Assembly: GCF_009600315.1 (NCBI RefSeq)
Contig: NZ_WIWC01000006.1
Location: 114,187 to 178,186 of the forward strand
Reading direction: 5' to 3'
DNA length: 64,000 nucleotides
DNA from: Pseudomonas helleri
GTDB taxonomy: Bacteria > Pseudomonadota > Gammaproteobacteria > Pseudomonadales > Pseudomonadaceae
The notes beneath the pieces were generated by a model that worked only from the letters and a program-made list of their open reading frames with translations, searched no databases and was not told the DNA's origin. Position numbers and translations under genes: made by a program. Below are positions 24,772-34,374 of the stretch, in pieces. The first letter of the stretch is position 1; each line of letters opens with the position of its first letter.

Positions 24772-26148
24772 TCAACACTCCACCGCACTCACCGCCAGCC
24801 CGCCCCGTGAGGTTTCCTTGTATTTGTCGTGCATGTCGGCGCCGGTGTCGCGCATGGTGCGGATCACGCGGTCCAGCGAGATAAAGTGCTGGCCGTCGCC
24901 ACGCAGGGCCATTTGGGCGGCGTTGATGGCTTTGACAGCCGCAATGGCGTTGCGCTCGATACACGGCACTTGCACCAGCCCGCCCACGGGGTCGCAGGTC
25001 AGACCGAGGTTATGTTCCAAACCAATTTCGGCGGCGTTGCACAGTTGCTCCGGCGTGGCGCCGAGGATTTGCGCCAGCCCTGCGGCCGCCATGGCGCAGG
25101 CCGAACCCACTTCGCCCTGACACCCCACTTCGGCCCCGGAGATGGAGGCGTTCTTTTTGCACAAAATGCCGATCGCCGCCGCACTGAGTAAGTAGTCCAC
25201 CACGTGGGCTTCGCTGACTTCATCGCTGAATTTCATAAAGTAGTGCAACACCGCCGGGATGATGCCCGCCGCGCCGTTGGTGGGGGCGGTGACCATGCGC
25301 CCGCCCGCGGCGTTCTCTTCGTTGACGGCCAGCGCGAACAGGTTGACCCATTCCATGGCGCTCAAGGTTGAGCCGATGACGTTGGGTTTACCCAGCTCCT
25401 GCAAGCTTCGGTGCAAGCGGGCCGCCCGGCGGCGCACGTTCAAGCCGCCGGGCAGGATGCCTTCGTGTTTGAGGCCCTGTTCCACGCAGTCCTGCATGGC
25501 ATGCCAAAGCTTCATCAGGCCACAGCGGATTTCGTCTTCGCTGCGCCAGATACGTTCGTTGGCCATCATTAATGCAGCGACGCTCAGATGATGTTCGCGG
25601 CACAGGTCGAGCAATTGCGCCGCACTGCCAAAGTCATAGGGCAAGGCCGTGCGGTCCATGTCCAGCACACCGCTGGCCGCTTGCGCCGCATCCACCACAA
25701 AGCCGCCACCCACCGAGTAATACGTATCGCGATGCAGTTCGCCCTGGGCACTGTCTGCGATCAAGGTCATGGCGTTGGGATGGAAGGGCAGGTTCTCGTC
25801 GATCAGGCGCATGTCCTGCGACCACTCGAAGGCAATGGGTACATGACCGTCCAACAGCAACGTTCGACGCTCACGCAGTTGCGCAATGCGCGGGCCAATG
25901 CAGGACGGGTCAATCGCGTCCGGCCACTCGCCCATCAAGCCCATGATCACGGCGTTGTCGCTGCCATGGCCAATGCCGGTGGCCGACAGCGACCCATAGA
26001 GCTGCACTTCAACGCGGCGCACCTGTGGTAACTGGCCCCGCTCACGCAAGCCCTGCACAAACAGCGCCGCCGCCCGCATCGGGCCCACGGTGTGGGAGCT
26101 GGAAGGGCCAATGCCGATTTTGAACAGGTCAAACACGCTGATAGCCAT
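24772..26148 (-). CDS. sdaB: L-serine ammonia-lyase, single-chain Fe-S type
   Basis: A 458-residue L-serine dehydratase giving pyruvate and ammonia. The alpha and beta parts are fused in the usual order. The N-terminus has [16 protein letters not shown]; the Fe-S cysteines are in [12 protein letters not shown] and [17 protein letters not shown] lies eight bases before the ATG. In P. aeruginosa the same gene (PA5379) sits between gbdR and the choline ABC genes. It takes the serine formed from betaine-derived glycine into central metabolism. It is divergent from cbcX across a spacer with tandem operator-like repeats. Confidence 0.93.
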   Translation of the reverse strand: MAISVFDLFKIGIGPSSSHTVGPMRAAALFVQGLRERGQLPQVRRVEVQLYGSLSATGIGHGSDNAVIMGLMGEWPDAIDPSCIGPRIAQLRERRTLLLDGHVPIAFEWSQDMRLIDENLPFHPNAMTLIADSAQGELHRDTYYSVGGGFVVDAAQAASGVLDMDRTALPYDFGSAAQLLDLCREHHLSVAALMMANERIWRSEDEIRCGLMKLWHAMQDCVEQGLKHEGILPGGLNVRRRAARLHRSLQELGKPNVIGSTLSAMEWVNLFALAVNEENAAGGRMVTAPTNGAAGIIPAVLHYFMKFSDEVSEAHVVDYLLSAAAIGILCKKNASISGAEVGCQGEVGSACAMAAAGLAQILGATPEQLCNAAEIGLEHNLGLTCDPVGGLVQVPCIERNAIAAVKAINAAQMALRGDGQHFISLDRVIRTMRDTGADMHDKYKETSRGGLAVSAVEC

Positions 26149-26518
26149 GAACAGGAACCTCGACAGTGAATGCCTGCATCATCGGCTCTTTGTGGCGCGG
26201 CAAAACGTCCAGCTACGACCCGCTATTGCCTGCCAGCGCCTTGGCCGTTTTGGCCGGTGCAGACACGCGAATCCATCACTTTTTGGCTCATAAACGTCCA
26301 GATACGACCTCGCAGGTATCAGATACGACCCTACCTGTACTGGATGCGACGCCCCCTGTAGGCGTTTGATTTTCGCTGTTACATGATCAGCCTCGACTCG
26401 ATTGCAAGATGCGTGGGCCTCACCGGGCCGGGCATCGCCCAACCGCAACTGTTACGGGCGGGTTTTCGTATCGTTTTTCATACCGAAAGCCGCTAATTAG
26501 ACACTCAGGAGTCGTTCC
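26149..26518. promoter_or_regulatory. sda/cbcX divergent promoter with tandem candidate GbdR sites
   Basis: A 370-base noncoding spacer. CCAGATACGACC (26298), TCAGATACGACC (26319) and CTGGATGCGACG (26340) form three direct repeats with an exact 21-base period. A fourth, CCAGCTACGACC, lies alone at 26209, nearer the sda start. The CGAC core is shared with the gbcA/gbcB repeat. The 21-base phasing suits an AraC-type activator, and GbdR is the obvious candidate for the choline transporter promoter. The rest of the spacer holds no gene. Confidence 0.5.
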
Positions 26519-27466
26519 ATGAAACATTCCTCATCGTTGTTGTTGGCTGCATTGCTGAGTCTGAACGTCTCTGCCCAGGCCGCAGAGCCGGCGCAATGCA
26601 GCACGGTCAATTTCTCGGATGTCGGCTGGACCGACATCACCGTCACCACCGCCGTGACCAGCGAGGTGCTCAAAGCCCTCGGTTATAAAACCAAAACCAC
26701 CATGATTTCCGTGCCCGTCACTTACAAGTCGCTGGCCGATGGCAAGAACATGGACGTGTTTTTGGGTAACTGGATGCCGACCATGGAGAACGACATCAAG
26801 GCCTACCGCGACGCGGGCACCGTCGAAACGGTGCGCGCCAATCTGGAGAACGCCAAATACACCCTCGCCGTTCCGCAAGCGCTGTATGACAAGGGTTTGA
26901 AGGACTTCTCCGACCTGCCTAAATTCAAACAGGAGCTGGACGGCAAGATCTACGGCATCGAGCCGGGTAACGATGGCAACCGCATGATTCAAACCATGAT
27001 CGACAAGAACGCCTTCGGCCTTAAGGACGCCGGTTTCAAGGTGGTGGAATCCAGCGAAGCGGGCATGCTTTCGCAGGTGGATCGCGCTCAGCGTCGGGGC
27101 ACAGACGTGGTGTTTCTAGGCTGGGAACCGCACCCGATGAACACCCGTTTCAAGATGAAATACCTCACCGGCGGTGATGAGTTTTTCGGCCCCAACTACG
27201 GTCAGGCCACCATCTACACCAACACGCGCAAGGGCTACACCGAGGAGTGCGCGAACGTGGGCCAATTGCTGAAAAACCTGGTGTTCACTCTGGACATGGA
27301 AAGCACCCTGATGGGCAAGGTGCTGGATGACAAGGTCAAGCCGGACGTGGCCGCCCGGGCGTGGCTCAAGCAGAACCCGCAGGTGCTCGACACTTGGCTG
27401 GCAGGCGTGACCACCGTGGATGGCAAGCCGGGCGCCGAGGCCGTCAAAGCCAGCCTCGCGCAGTAA
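26519..27466 (+). CDS. cbcX: Choline ABC transporter substrate-binding protein
   Basis: A 315-residue periplasmic binding protein of the ChoX/OpuAC type. The signal peptide is MKHSSSLLLAALLSLNVSAQAA (cleavage about residue 22). The mature domain has VNFSDVGWTDITVTTAV, FLGNWMPTMENDI and FLGWEPHPMN, in which aromatic residues form the cage around the quaternary amine. AGGAG lies seven bases before the ATG. It is first of cbcXWV, where CbcX serves choline and related proteins serve betaine and carnitine. Confidence 0.92.
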   Translation: MKHSSSLLLAALLSLNVSAQAAEPAQCSTVNFSDVGWTDITVTTAVTSEVLKALGYKTKTTMISVPVTYKSLADGKNMDVFLGNWMPTMENDIKAYRDAGTVETVRANLENAKYTLAVPQALYDKGLKDFSDLPKFKQELDGKIYGIEPGNDGNRMIQTMIDKNAFGLKDAGFKVVESSEAGMLSQVDRAQRRGTDVVFLGWEPHPMNTRFKMKYLTGGDEFFGPNYGQATIYTNTRKGYTEECANVGQLLKNLVFTLDMESTLMGKVLDDKVKPDVAARAWLKQNPQVLDTWLAGVTTVDGKPGAEAVKASLAQ

Positions 27467-27536
27467 TCGCGGCTGCCGTGCGGTTTCTGGCCGTGCGGTG
27501 CCGTTTCAATTCCCCTGCATGCGGACGTTCACTACC

Positions 27537-28382
27537 ATGCTGATCGATCAAAAAATCCCGCTAGGCGAGCACATCGCAAGCTTCGTTGACTGGCTGACCC
27601 GACACGGCGCCAACACCTTCGACGCCATTGCGTACACCCTCGAAACGATGATCCACGGCGTGACGTTTGCGCTGACCTGGTTCAACCCTTTTGCCTTTAT
27701 CGGGCTGGTGGCCCTGCTCGCTCACTTGATTCAACGCAAGTGGGGGCTGACGGTGTTTGTCGCCCTGTCGTTTCTGCTGATTCTCAATCTGGGTTATTGG
27801 CAAGAAACCATGGAAACCCTGGCGCAGGTGCTGTTCGCCACCTTTGTGTGCGTGATCATTGGCGTGCCGCTGGGGATTCTTGCCGCGCACAAACCGATGT
27901 TTTACACCTTTATGCGCCCGGTGCTGGACTTGATGCAGACCGTGCCGACCTTCGTTTACCTGATTCCCACCCTCACCCTGTTTGGTCTGGGGGTGGTGCC
28001 GGGGTTGATTTCAACGGTGGTGTTTGCGATTGCGGCGCCGATTCGCCTGACCTATCTGGGCATTCGCGACGTGCCCCATGAGCTGCTGGATGCCGGTAAG
28101 GCGTTTGGTTGCTCGCGGCGCCAGTTGCTGACGCGCATTGAACTGCCTCACGCCATGCCCAGCATCGCGGCGGGGATTACCCAATGCATCATGTTGTCGC
28201 TGTCGATGGTGGTGATTGCTGCGCTGGTGGGCGCCGATGGCTTGGGCAAACCAGTGGTCAATGCCTTGAACACCGCCGACATCGCCCTGGGCTTTGAAGC
28301 CGGTCTGGCAATTGTGTTGCTGGCCATCATGCTTGACCGGATCTGCAAGCAGCCCGAAGCCAAAGCAGGAGCCGACGCATGA
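27537..28382 (+). CDS. cbcW: Choline ABC transporter permease
   Basis: A 281-residue inner-membrane permease with about six membrane segments and the EAA loop region (APIRLTYLGIRDVPHELLDAGKAFGCS) that contacts the ATPase. ATG 27537 gives the family N-terminus (MLIDQKIPLGEHI); the longer frame upstream overlaps the end of cbcX out of phase and is not used. The ribosome site is poor. The stop overlaps the cbcV start (ATGA). Confidence 0.92.
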   Translation: MLIDQKIPLGEHIASFVDWLTRHGANTFDAIAYTLETMIHGVTFALTWFNPFAFIGLVALLAHLIQRKWGLTVFVALSFLLILNLGYWQETMETLAQVLFATFVCVIIGVPLGILAAHKPMFYTFMRPVLDLMQTVPTFVYLIPTLTLFGLGVVPGLISTVVFAIAAPIRLTYLGIRDVPHELLDAGKAFGCSRRQLLTRIELPHAMPSIAAGITQCIMLSLSMVVIAALVGADGLGKPVVNALNTADIALGFEAGLAIVLLAIMLDRICKQPEAKAGADA

Positions 28383-29557
28383 GCATTATTCGTTTCGATA
28401 ACGTCGACGTTATCTTCGCCAAAGACCCGCGTGCGGCGCTGGGCCTGCTCGATGAAGGCTTGGCACGCAATGAAATCCTGAAAAAAACCGGGCAGATTGT
28501 TGGCGTCGAAAAGGCCAGCCTGGACATCGAAAAAGGCGAGATTTGCGTCTTGATGGGCTTGTCCGGTTCGGGCAAATCCAGCTTGTTGCGCTGTATCAAC
28601 GGCCTTAATACGGTGAGCCGCGGTCAGTTGTTTGTGGAGCATGAAGGCAAGCAAATCGACATTGCCTCGTGTACGCCTGCCGAGCTGAAAATGATGCGCA
28701 CCCAACGCATCGCCATGGTGTTTCAAAAGTTCGCGCTGATGCCGTGGCTGACCGTGCGTGAAAACATCAGCTTCGGTCTCGAAATGCAGGGCCGCCCTGA
28801 AAAAGAGCGGCGCGCGTTGGTGGATGAAAAGCTGGAGCTGGTGGGCCTGAGCCAATGGCGCAATAAAAAACCGGATGAACTCAGCGGCGGCATGCAGCAG
28901 CGGGTCGGCTTGGCCAGGGCACTGGCGATGGATGCCGATATTTTGTTGATGGACGAACCGTTTTCGGCGCTGGATCCGTTGATTCGCCAAGGCTTGCAGG
29001 ACGAGCTGCTGGCACTGCAACACAAGCTCAACAAGACCATTGTGTTTGTCAGCCATGACCTCGACGAAGCGCTCAAGCTCGGCAGCCGTATTGCGATCAT
29101 GAAAGACGGCAAGATCATCCAGTACAGCAAGCCGGAAGAAATCGTGCTCAACCCGGCGGACGATTATGTGCGCACCTTTGTCGCCCACACCAACCCGCTG
29201 AACGTACTGTGTGGCCGCAGCCTGATGCGCACACTGGCTAACTGCAAACGCGTCAATGGCTCGGTGTGCATTGATCCGGGGGATGACTCGTGGATCGATT
29301 TGGCTGAAGGCAACACCATCAAAGGGGTGCGCCAAGGTGCGGGTGCGCTGGACTTGCAGCATTGGCGCAGCGGGCAGGCGGTTGAAGGGCTGGGACGCGG
29401 GCCGACGCTGGTGGACAGCAACATTGGCATGCGCGATGCGTTGCAGATTCGTTACCAGACCGGCAACAAACTGGTGTTGCATGACAATCATCAAGTGGTG
29501 GGAATATTGGGGGATACGGAGTTGTATCACGCGTTGTTGGGCAAGAATCTGGGTTAG
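28379..29557 (+). CDS. cbcV: Choline ABC transporter ATP-binding protein
   Basis: A 392-residue ATPase of the OpuAA/ProV class. Walker A is GLSGSGKSS (about residues 60-68), the signature is LSGGMQQRVGLARAL and Walker B is ILLMDEPFSALDP. An extended C-terminal region after residue 280 is where family members carry regulatory CBS-like folds. The start overlaps cbcW by four bases, so the two are translationally coupled. Confidence 0.93.
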   Translation: MSIIRFDNVDVIFAKDPRAALGLLDEGLARNEILKKTGQIVGVEKASLDIEKGEICVLMGLSGSGKSSLLRCINGLNTVSRGQLFVEHEGKQIDIASCTPAELKMMRTQRIAMVFQKFALMPWLTVRENISFGLEMQGRPEKERRALVDEKLELVGLSQWRNKKPDELSGGMQQRVGLARALAMDADILLMDEPFSALDPLIRQGLQDELLALQHKLNKTIVFVSHDLDEALKLGSRIAIMKDGKIIQYSKPEEIVLNPADDYVRTFVAHTNPLNVLCGRSLMRTLANCKRVNGSVCIDPGDDSWIDLAEGNTIKGVRQGAGALDLQHWRSGQAVEGLGRGPTLVDSNIGMRDALQIRYQTGNKLVLHDNHQVVGILGDTELYHALLGKNLG

Positions 29558-29562
29558 CTGAA

Positions 29563-29714
29563 AAGCCCCCTCACCCTAGCCCTCTCCCAAAGGGAGAGGG
29601 AACTGATTGGGGGATATTGGCGTTTTACATCGACCTGACTGGATGCAGTTGAATCCACAAACGACGCGGTCAGTCCCCTCTCCCTTTGGGAGAGGGTTAG
29701 GGTGAGGGGCTTTG
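29563..29714. repeat. Family A inverted pair between cbcV and betT
   Basis: Two family A copies face each other across about 70 bases. The left copy continues GGGGGATATTG, the same inner sequence found in the pair at 49375, so these two loci are close relatives. It sits between convergent 3' ends and may act as a two-way transcript end. Confidence 0.85.
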
Positions 29715-29721
29715 GCCTTGC

Positions 29722-31716
29722 TCAGCTATAAACCCTGCCAAGCAGTTGGCGATGGCTTTCAAACTGATCAAGCACGTCGCGACTGATTTGCTCTTGGGTG
29801 AACCCCATCAGGTCGTACTCCTGATTGCCGTTGTGCAAGTACACCTCGGCGCGGTAATAACGACTGCGCACTTCGTCATCACCCGAGTCACTCGGCGCCG
29901 CCAAATAGCCGTCCAGGCTGACCTCATAGACAAACGGATTGCCTTCGTCCATCTCCACCCGCAAGCCCATGCAACGCTTGGCGCTGCCCAAAAGGGTTTG
30001 CACGTCCAGTCCCTGACTGCGCAGTTGTACCGCGGCTTCTTCCAGTGCCGGGGTCACGTGTTTGTCCATAAACCGCTGCACCACGGCCTGGGTCGGTTGC
30101 AGATCTTGCGCGGTCAAACGCTCGCTGAAACCCCGACGACCCCGCGCCGCCAGTTCAGCCTGCTCCAACTCCATCTGGGTGTCCTGACGCATGGCCTTGT
30201 GCAGGCCAAACATAAACAGCACCAACACCACCGAAAACGGCAAGCCTGCCAACACGACCATGGTTTGCATGGCGGCAAAGTTACCGGCGAATAACAGGCC
30301 TATGGTCACCAGCGTAATCACCGCCGACCAGAAAATACGCAACCAGTGCGGGGCGTCTTCATCAACGTCACCGCCTTTGCACGACAGGTTGGCCATCATC
30401 ACCGCGCTAGAGTCTGCCGGGGTCAGAAACAGCACAAAGCCGACAAAAATCGACACACCAATCACGATTTTCGACGCTGGGTAATGCTCAAGCAATTGGT
30501 AGATGGCCATCGACGGTTGTTCCAGCGCGGTTTTGCCCAGTTCCACCGCCCCTTGGTTCACCACCAGCTCCAACGCCGAGTTCCCGAAGATCGACAGCCA
30601 CGCCAAGGTAAAGCCCAGCGGGATCAGCAACACCCCCGCCACCAGTTCCCGCACGGTACGGCCACGGGAGATACGCGCGATAAACATGCCCACAAATGGC
30701 GCCCAGGAAATCCACCACGCCCAGTAGAACAAGGTCCACAGGCCCAGCCAGCCTTCCGTGCGAGGCGTATCACCCACGTACACGTACAGGTCGAAGGTTT
30801 TCATGATGATGCCGTTCAGGTAATCACCCGTGTTCTGCACCAGGCCGTTGAGCAGGTGCAACGTAGGGCCGAACAACAGCACGAAAATCAGCAAACCACT
30901 GAACAGAATGATGTTGAGGTTGGAGAGCCGACGAATGCCGTTTTCAACCCCAGAGACCGCCGCGATGGTGGCTACGGTACTCATCACGATGATCACGATC
31001 AGCAAGTTGGTGTTGCTGTGCTCCATGCCGAACAGATTCTCAAGCCCCGACGACACTTGCATCGAACCAATCCCCAGGTTGGTGACCAACCCGAGCAGTG
31101 TCACGAACATGCCGAAACCATCTACTGCATGGCCCGCAGCACCTTTGACCCAACGCTCGCCCATCAACGGGTACAGCGCCGAACGCAAGGCCAGCGGTTG
31201 GTTATGACGGTAGGCAAAGTACGCCACCGCCAGGCCCACCAACGCATAAATCGCCCAGCCATGCAGGCCCCAATGCAGGAATGTCAGTTGCAAGGCCTGA
31301 CGCGCGGCTTCATGGCTGCCCGACACGCCTTCAGGCGGATTGAAGTAGTGGTCCAGCGGCTCCGAGGCACCGAAGTACAACAGCGAAATACCGATACCCG
31401 ACGAGAACAACATCCCCGCCCAGGCGCCGTAGCTAAAGTCGGGGGTGTCCTGTTTGGTGCCCAGTTTCAATTTGCCGTAGGAAGAGAACGCCAGCCCGAC
31501 GACAAAAATCAGGTAAGCGGCGATCACTACCATGTAGTACCAACCGAAGCTGCGCGACAGCCATTGCTGGGCAATCCCCAGAATACGGCCCGCCTCTTCG
31601 GGGGCCGCGATCAAAATGGCTGTGAGCAACAATATCAAGGCAGTGGAGGTGTAAAACACCCAACCGTTGACCGTCACCTTTTGCGGTGGGGTCTTTATTA
31701 GAGAAGCAGAACTCAT
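29722..31716 (-). CDS. betT: High-affinity choline transporter BetT (BCCT family)
   Basis: A 664-residue choline symporter with 12 membrane segments. The substrate-binding BCCT signature is visible in GWLGLWTLFYWAWWISWAPFVGMFIARISRGRTVRE. The C-terminal cytoplasmic tail of about 150 residues is typical of osmotically controlled BetT proteins. The start at 31716 (MSSASLIKTPPQKVTVNG) is chosen for GGAG upstream and family length; the frame opens 17 codons earlier. It is divergent from betI, with the BetI operator between. Confidence 0.92.
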   Translation of the reverse strand: MSSASLIKTPPQKVTVNGWVFYTSTALILLLTAILIAAPEEAGRILGIAQQWLSRSFGWYYMVVIAAYLIFVVGLAFSSYGKLKLGTKQDTPDFSYGAWAGMLFSSGIGISLLYFGASEPLDHYFNPPEGVSGSHEAARQALQLTFLHWGLHGWAIYALVGLAVAYFAYRHNQPLALRSALYPLMGERWVKGAAGHAVDGFGMFVTLLGLVTNLGIGSMQVSSGLENLFGMEHSNTNLLIVIIVMSTVATIAAVSGVENGIRRLSNLNIILFSGLLIFVLLFGPTLHLLNGLVQNTGDYLNGIIMKTFDLYVYVGDTPRTEGWLGLWTLFYWAWWISWAPFVGMFIARISRGRTVRELVAGVLLIPLGFTLAWLSIFGNSALELVVNQGAVELGKTALEQPSMAIYQLLEHYPASKIVIGVSIFVGFVLFLTPADSSAVMMANLSCKGGDVDEDAPHWLRIFWSAVITLVTIGLLFAGNFAAMQTMVVLAGLPFSVVLVLFMFGLHKAMRQDTQMELEQAELAARGRRGFSERLTAQDLQPTQAVVQRFMDKHVTPALEEAAVQLRSQGLDVQTLLGSAKRCMGLRVEMDEGNPFVYEVSLDGYLAAPSDSGDDEVRSRYYRAEVYLHNGNQEYDLMGFTQEQISRDVLDQFESHRQLLGRVYS

Positions 31717-32041
31717 GGCACGGATGCTCCAGGCAGCGCGAGAGAAAAACTTGTGGCAGCACGCCACCCGACCATCTTCTTAGATAGCGACCAACGGTCG
31801 GGTGATATAAAGACACCGCTAATTAATTGGATCCACCCTGTCGGATGCGTAGGCACCGACAGGGGTTACCGGAATTAAAAGTGTCGTTTTGCGCCATTCA
31901 CGCTTAGGAAAACGGCATGAATCGCGACGAATTGTCGCAGAGCTTATTCTTTGTTGATTGAACGTTCAATCAAAACAAAATAGACTGGCCGTCGTTCAGT
32001 GATTGCTTTGCACTGCTCGCCGGCCCAAGGAGACGCACGAA
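31717..32041. other. betT/betI divergent promoter region
   Basis: A 325-base noncoding spacer that should hold both promoters. The only strong element is the perfect palindrome at 31954-31973, nearer betI. An A+T-rich patch with TATAAA lies at about 31808, in a place suited to a betT promoter. Confidence 0.5.
31954..31973. promoter_or_regulatory. BetI operator
   Basis: TTGATTGAACGTTCAATCAA is a perfect 20-base palindrome with the ATTGAACGTTCAAT core expected for BetI, the choline-responsive TetR-type repressor encoded just downstream. It should repress betIBA and betT until choline is present. Confidence 0.8.
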
Positions 32042-32635
32042 ATGCCCAAGGTCGGTATGCAACCCATACGCCGCCAGCAGTTGATCGAAGCCACGTTACA
32101 GGCGGTCGATCAGGTCGGGATGGCGGATGCCAGCATTGCGCTGATTGCCCGTTTGGCCGGTGTGTCCAACGGCATCATCAGTCACTACTTCAAAGACAAG
32201 AACGGTCTCATTGCCGCCACCATGCGGTACTTGATGAACGCCTTGATCGATAACGTCACCGAACGCCGTCAGGCGCTGAGTGACGACAGCCCGCGCGCTC
32301 ATTTGCAGGTCATCGTCGAGGGCAACTTCGACGCCAGCCAGGTTAATGGCCCGGCAATGAAAACCTGGTTGGCCTTTTGGGCCGCCAGCATGCACCAGCC
32401 GTCGTTGCACAGATTGCAGCGCATCAACGACCACCGTTTGTATTCCAATCTGTGCTGCCAATTTCGACGTGTTCTGCCCCAGGCCCAGGCCCGCAATGCG
32501 GCGCGCGGTCTGGCGGCACTGATTGATGGTCTATGGTTGCGGGGTGCCCTTTCCGGTGACGGTTTCGACACCGATCAGGCACAACGCATCTGCTACGAAT
32601 ATATGGATCTACAACTGGCGAAACAGGTGAGTTAG
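32042..32635 (+). CDS. betI: Choline-responsive repressor BetI
   Basis: A 197-residue TetR-family regulator. The helix-turn-helix is in [32 protein letters not shown] (residues 30-60), and the rest is the ligand-binding helical domain. ATG 32042 ([19 protein letters not shown]) is preceded by GGAG; the frame opens 13 codons upstream without a site. It is first gene of betIBA and probably represses its own operon through the palindrome just upstream. Confidence 0.93.
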   Translation: MPKVGMQPIRRQQLIEATLQAVDQVGMADASIALIARLAGVSNGIISHYFKDKNGLIAATMRYLMNALIDNVTERRQALSDDSPRAHLQVIVEGNFDASQVNGPAMKTWLAFWAASMHQPSLHRLQRINDHRLYSNLCCQFRRVLPQAQARNAARGLAALIDGLWLRGALSGDGFDTDQAQRICYEYMDLQLAKQVS

Positions 32636-32744
32636 GCCTCAATAAACGCTTAACCCCTGAACTGTCGTGACGTTGAGTTGCCCCAGTTAGATGGCAACCG
32701 CGTCGCGATTACCGCCAACTACTTTATGCACTTGCGAGGATTTT

Positions 32745-34217
32745 ATGGCCCGTTTCGAACTGCAAAAACTCTACATCGACGGTGGCTACACCGACGCCGG
32801 TAGCGACGCTACCTTCGATGCCATCAACCCGGCTAACGGCGAAGTCCTCGCTCAAGTGCAACGCGCCACTAAAGAAGACGTGGAACGTGCCGTAGTCAGC
32901 GCCGAAAAGGGCCAGAAAATCTGGGCCGCCATGACCTCCATGGAGCGTTCACGCATTCTGCGTCGGGCGGTCGACATCTTGCGTGAGCGCAACGATGAGC
33001 TGGCCGCGCTGGAAACCCTGGACACCGGCAAGGCGTACTCCGAAACCCGTTATGTCGACATCGTCACCGGTGCTGACGTGCTGGAGTACTACGCGGGCCT
33101 GGCACCTGCCATCGAAGGAGAGCAAATCCCGCTGCGCGACACTTCGTTTGTCTACACCCGTCGCGAGCCGTTGGGCGTCGTGGCCGGTATCGGTGCGTGG
33201 AACTACCCGATTCAGATCGCGCTATGGAAATCCGCCCCCGCACTGGCGGCCGGTAACGCGATGATCTTCAAACCCAGCGAAGTCACGTCCCTGACCACCC
33301 TTAAGCTGGCTGAAATCTTCACCGAAGCTGGCCTGCCAGACGGTGTGTTCAACGTGCTGACCGGCAGCGGCCGTGAAGTGGGCGCCTGGCTGACCGAGCA
33401 CCCGCGTATCGAGAAAATCTCGTTCACCGGCGGCGTTGAAACCGGCAAAAAAGTGACCGCCAGCGCCACGCAGTCCACGCTCAAAGAAGTGACCATGGAG
33501 CTGGGGGGCAAGTCGCCGCTGATCATTTTCGACGACGCGGACCTGGACCGTGCGGCCGATACCGCGATGATGGCCAACTTCTACAGCTCGGGCCAGGTGT
33601 GCACCAATGGCACCCGCGTGTTTATCCCGACGGCGCTCAAGGCCGCGTTTGAAGCCAAGATTGTGGAACGCGTTGCGCGCATCCGCATCGGCAACCCGGA
33701 AGATGAAAACACCAACTACGGCCCACTGGTCAGCTTTGCTCACATGGAAAGCGTGCTGGGCTACATTGCCAAAGGCAAGGAAGAAGGCGCGCGCCTGCTG
33801 TGCGGCGGCCAACGTCTGACCGAAGGCGAGCTGGGCAAAGGCGCTTTCGTGGCACCGACCGTGTTCAGCGACTGCACTGACGACATGACCATCGTTAAAG
33901 AAGAAATCTTTGGCCCGGTGATGAGCATCCTCACCTACGACACCGAAGAAGAAGTGATCCGCCGCGCCAACGATACCGAATTCGGTTTGGCCGCAGGCGT
34001 TGTGACCAAGGACCTGAACCGCGCTCACCGCGTGATTCATCAGTTGGAAGCGGGCATTTGCTGGATCAACGCGTGGGGCGAGTCCGACGCAAAAATGCCG
34101 GTGGGCGGTTACAAACAGTCGGGCATTGGCCGTGAAAACGGTATCAGCTCGCTGGCGCAATACACCCAGGTCAAATCGGTGCAGGTCGAGTTGGGCGATT
34201 ACGTTTCGGTGTTCTGA
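32745..34217 (+). CDS. betB: Betaine aldehyde dehydrogenase
   Basis: A 490-residue NAD(P)-dependent aldehyde dehydrogenase that oxidises betaine aldehyde to glycine betaine. Visible motifs are the cofactor loop [12 protein letters not shown], the catalytic Glu in MELGGKSP and the catalytic Cys in GQVCTNG (about residue 286). ATG 32745 ([15 protein letters not shown]) has GAGGA upstream and is the conserved start; the frame is open for 18 more codons. It follows betI by 109 bases. Confidence 0.95.
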   Translation: MARFELQKLYIDGGYTDAGSDATFDAINPANGEVLAQVQRATKEDVERAVVSAEKGQKIWAAMTSMERSRILRRAVDILRERNDELAALETLDTGKAYSETRYVDIVTGADVLEYYAGLAPAIEGEQIPLRDTSFVYTRREPLGVVAGIGAWNYPIQIALWKSAPALAAGNAMIFKPSEVTSLTTLKLAEIFTEAGLPDGVFNVLTGSGREVGAWLTEHPRIEKISFTGGVETGKKVTASATQSTLKEVTMELGGKSPLIIFDDADLDRAADTAMMANFYSSGQVCTNGTRVFIPTALKAAFEAKIVERVARIRIGNPEDENTNYGPLVSFAHMESVLGYIAKGKEEGARLLCGGQRLTEGELGKGAFVAPTVFSDCTDDMTIVKEEIFGPVMSILTYDTEEEVIRRANDTEFGLAAGVVTKDLNRAHRVIHQLEAGICWINAWGESDAKMPVGGYKQSGIGRENGISSLAQYTQVKSVQVELGDYVSVF

Positions 34218-34252
34218 ACCGACTCGGCTGACTGACTACCTGGCTGATTACC

Positions 34253-34346
34253 TGTAGTCGCTGCCGCAGGCTGCGATGAGGTCCGTGGGGGCTTCGGGAA
34301 AACGGGTTGCTGAGCAACCCTTCGCAGCCTTCGGCAGCGACTACAG
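34253..34346. repeat. REP pair, family C, between betB and betA
   Basis: Family C has outer arms TGTAGTCGCTGCC..GGCTGCGA and the mirror ending GGCAGCGACTACA, with an internal GGGTTGCTGAGCAACCC palindrome. It lies within the bet operon and may set differential betB and betA message levels. Confidence 0.85.
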
Positions 34347-34374
34347 GCTTGTTTATTTCAAAGAGGGTGCATTT

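Noticed and set aside
24595..24810. A third copy of the tandem membrane-anchored gene
   Set aside because: Only the GTGAAAAAGA boundary string is repeated; the frame then runs antisense into the serine dehydratase gene with no membrane segment.
26161..26448. Short frames in the sda/cbcX spacer
   Set aside because: None has a ribosome site or family resemblance, and they cross the tandem operator-like repeats.
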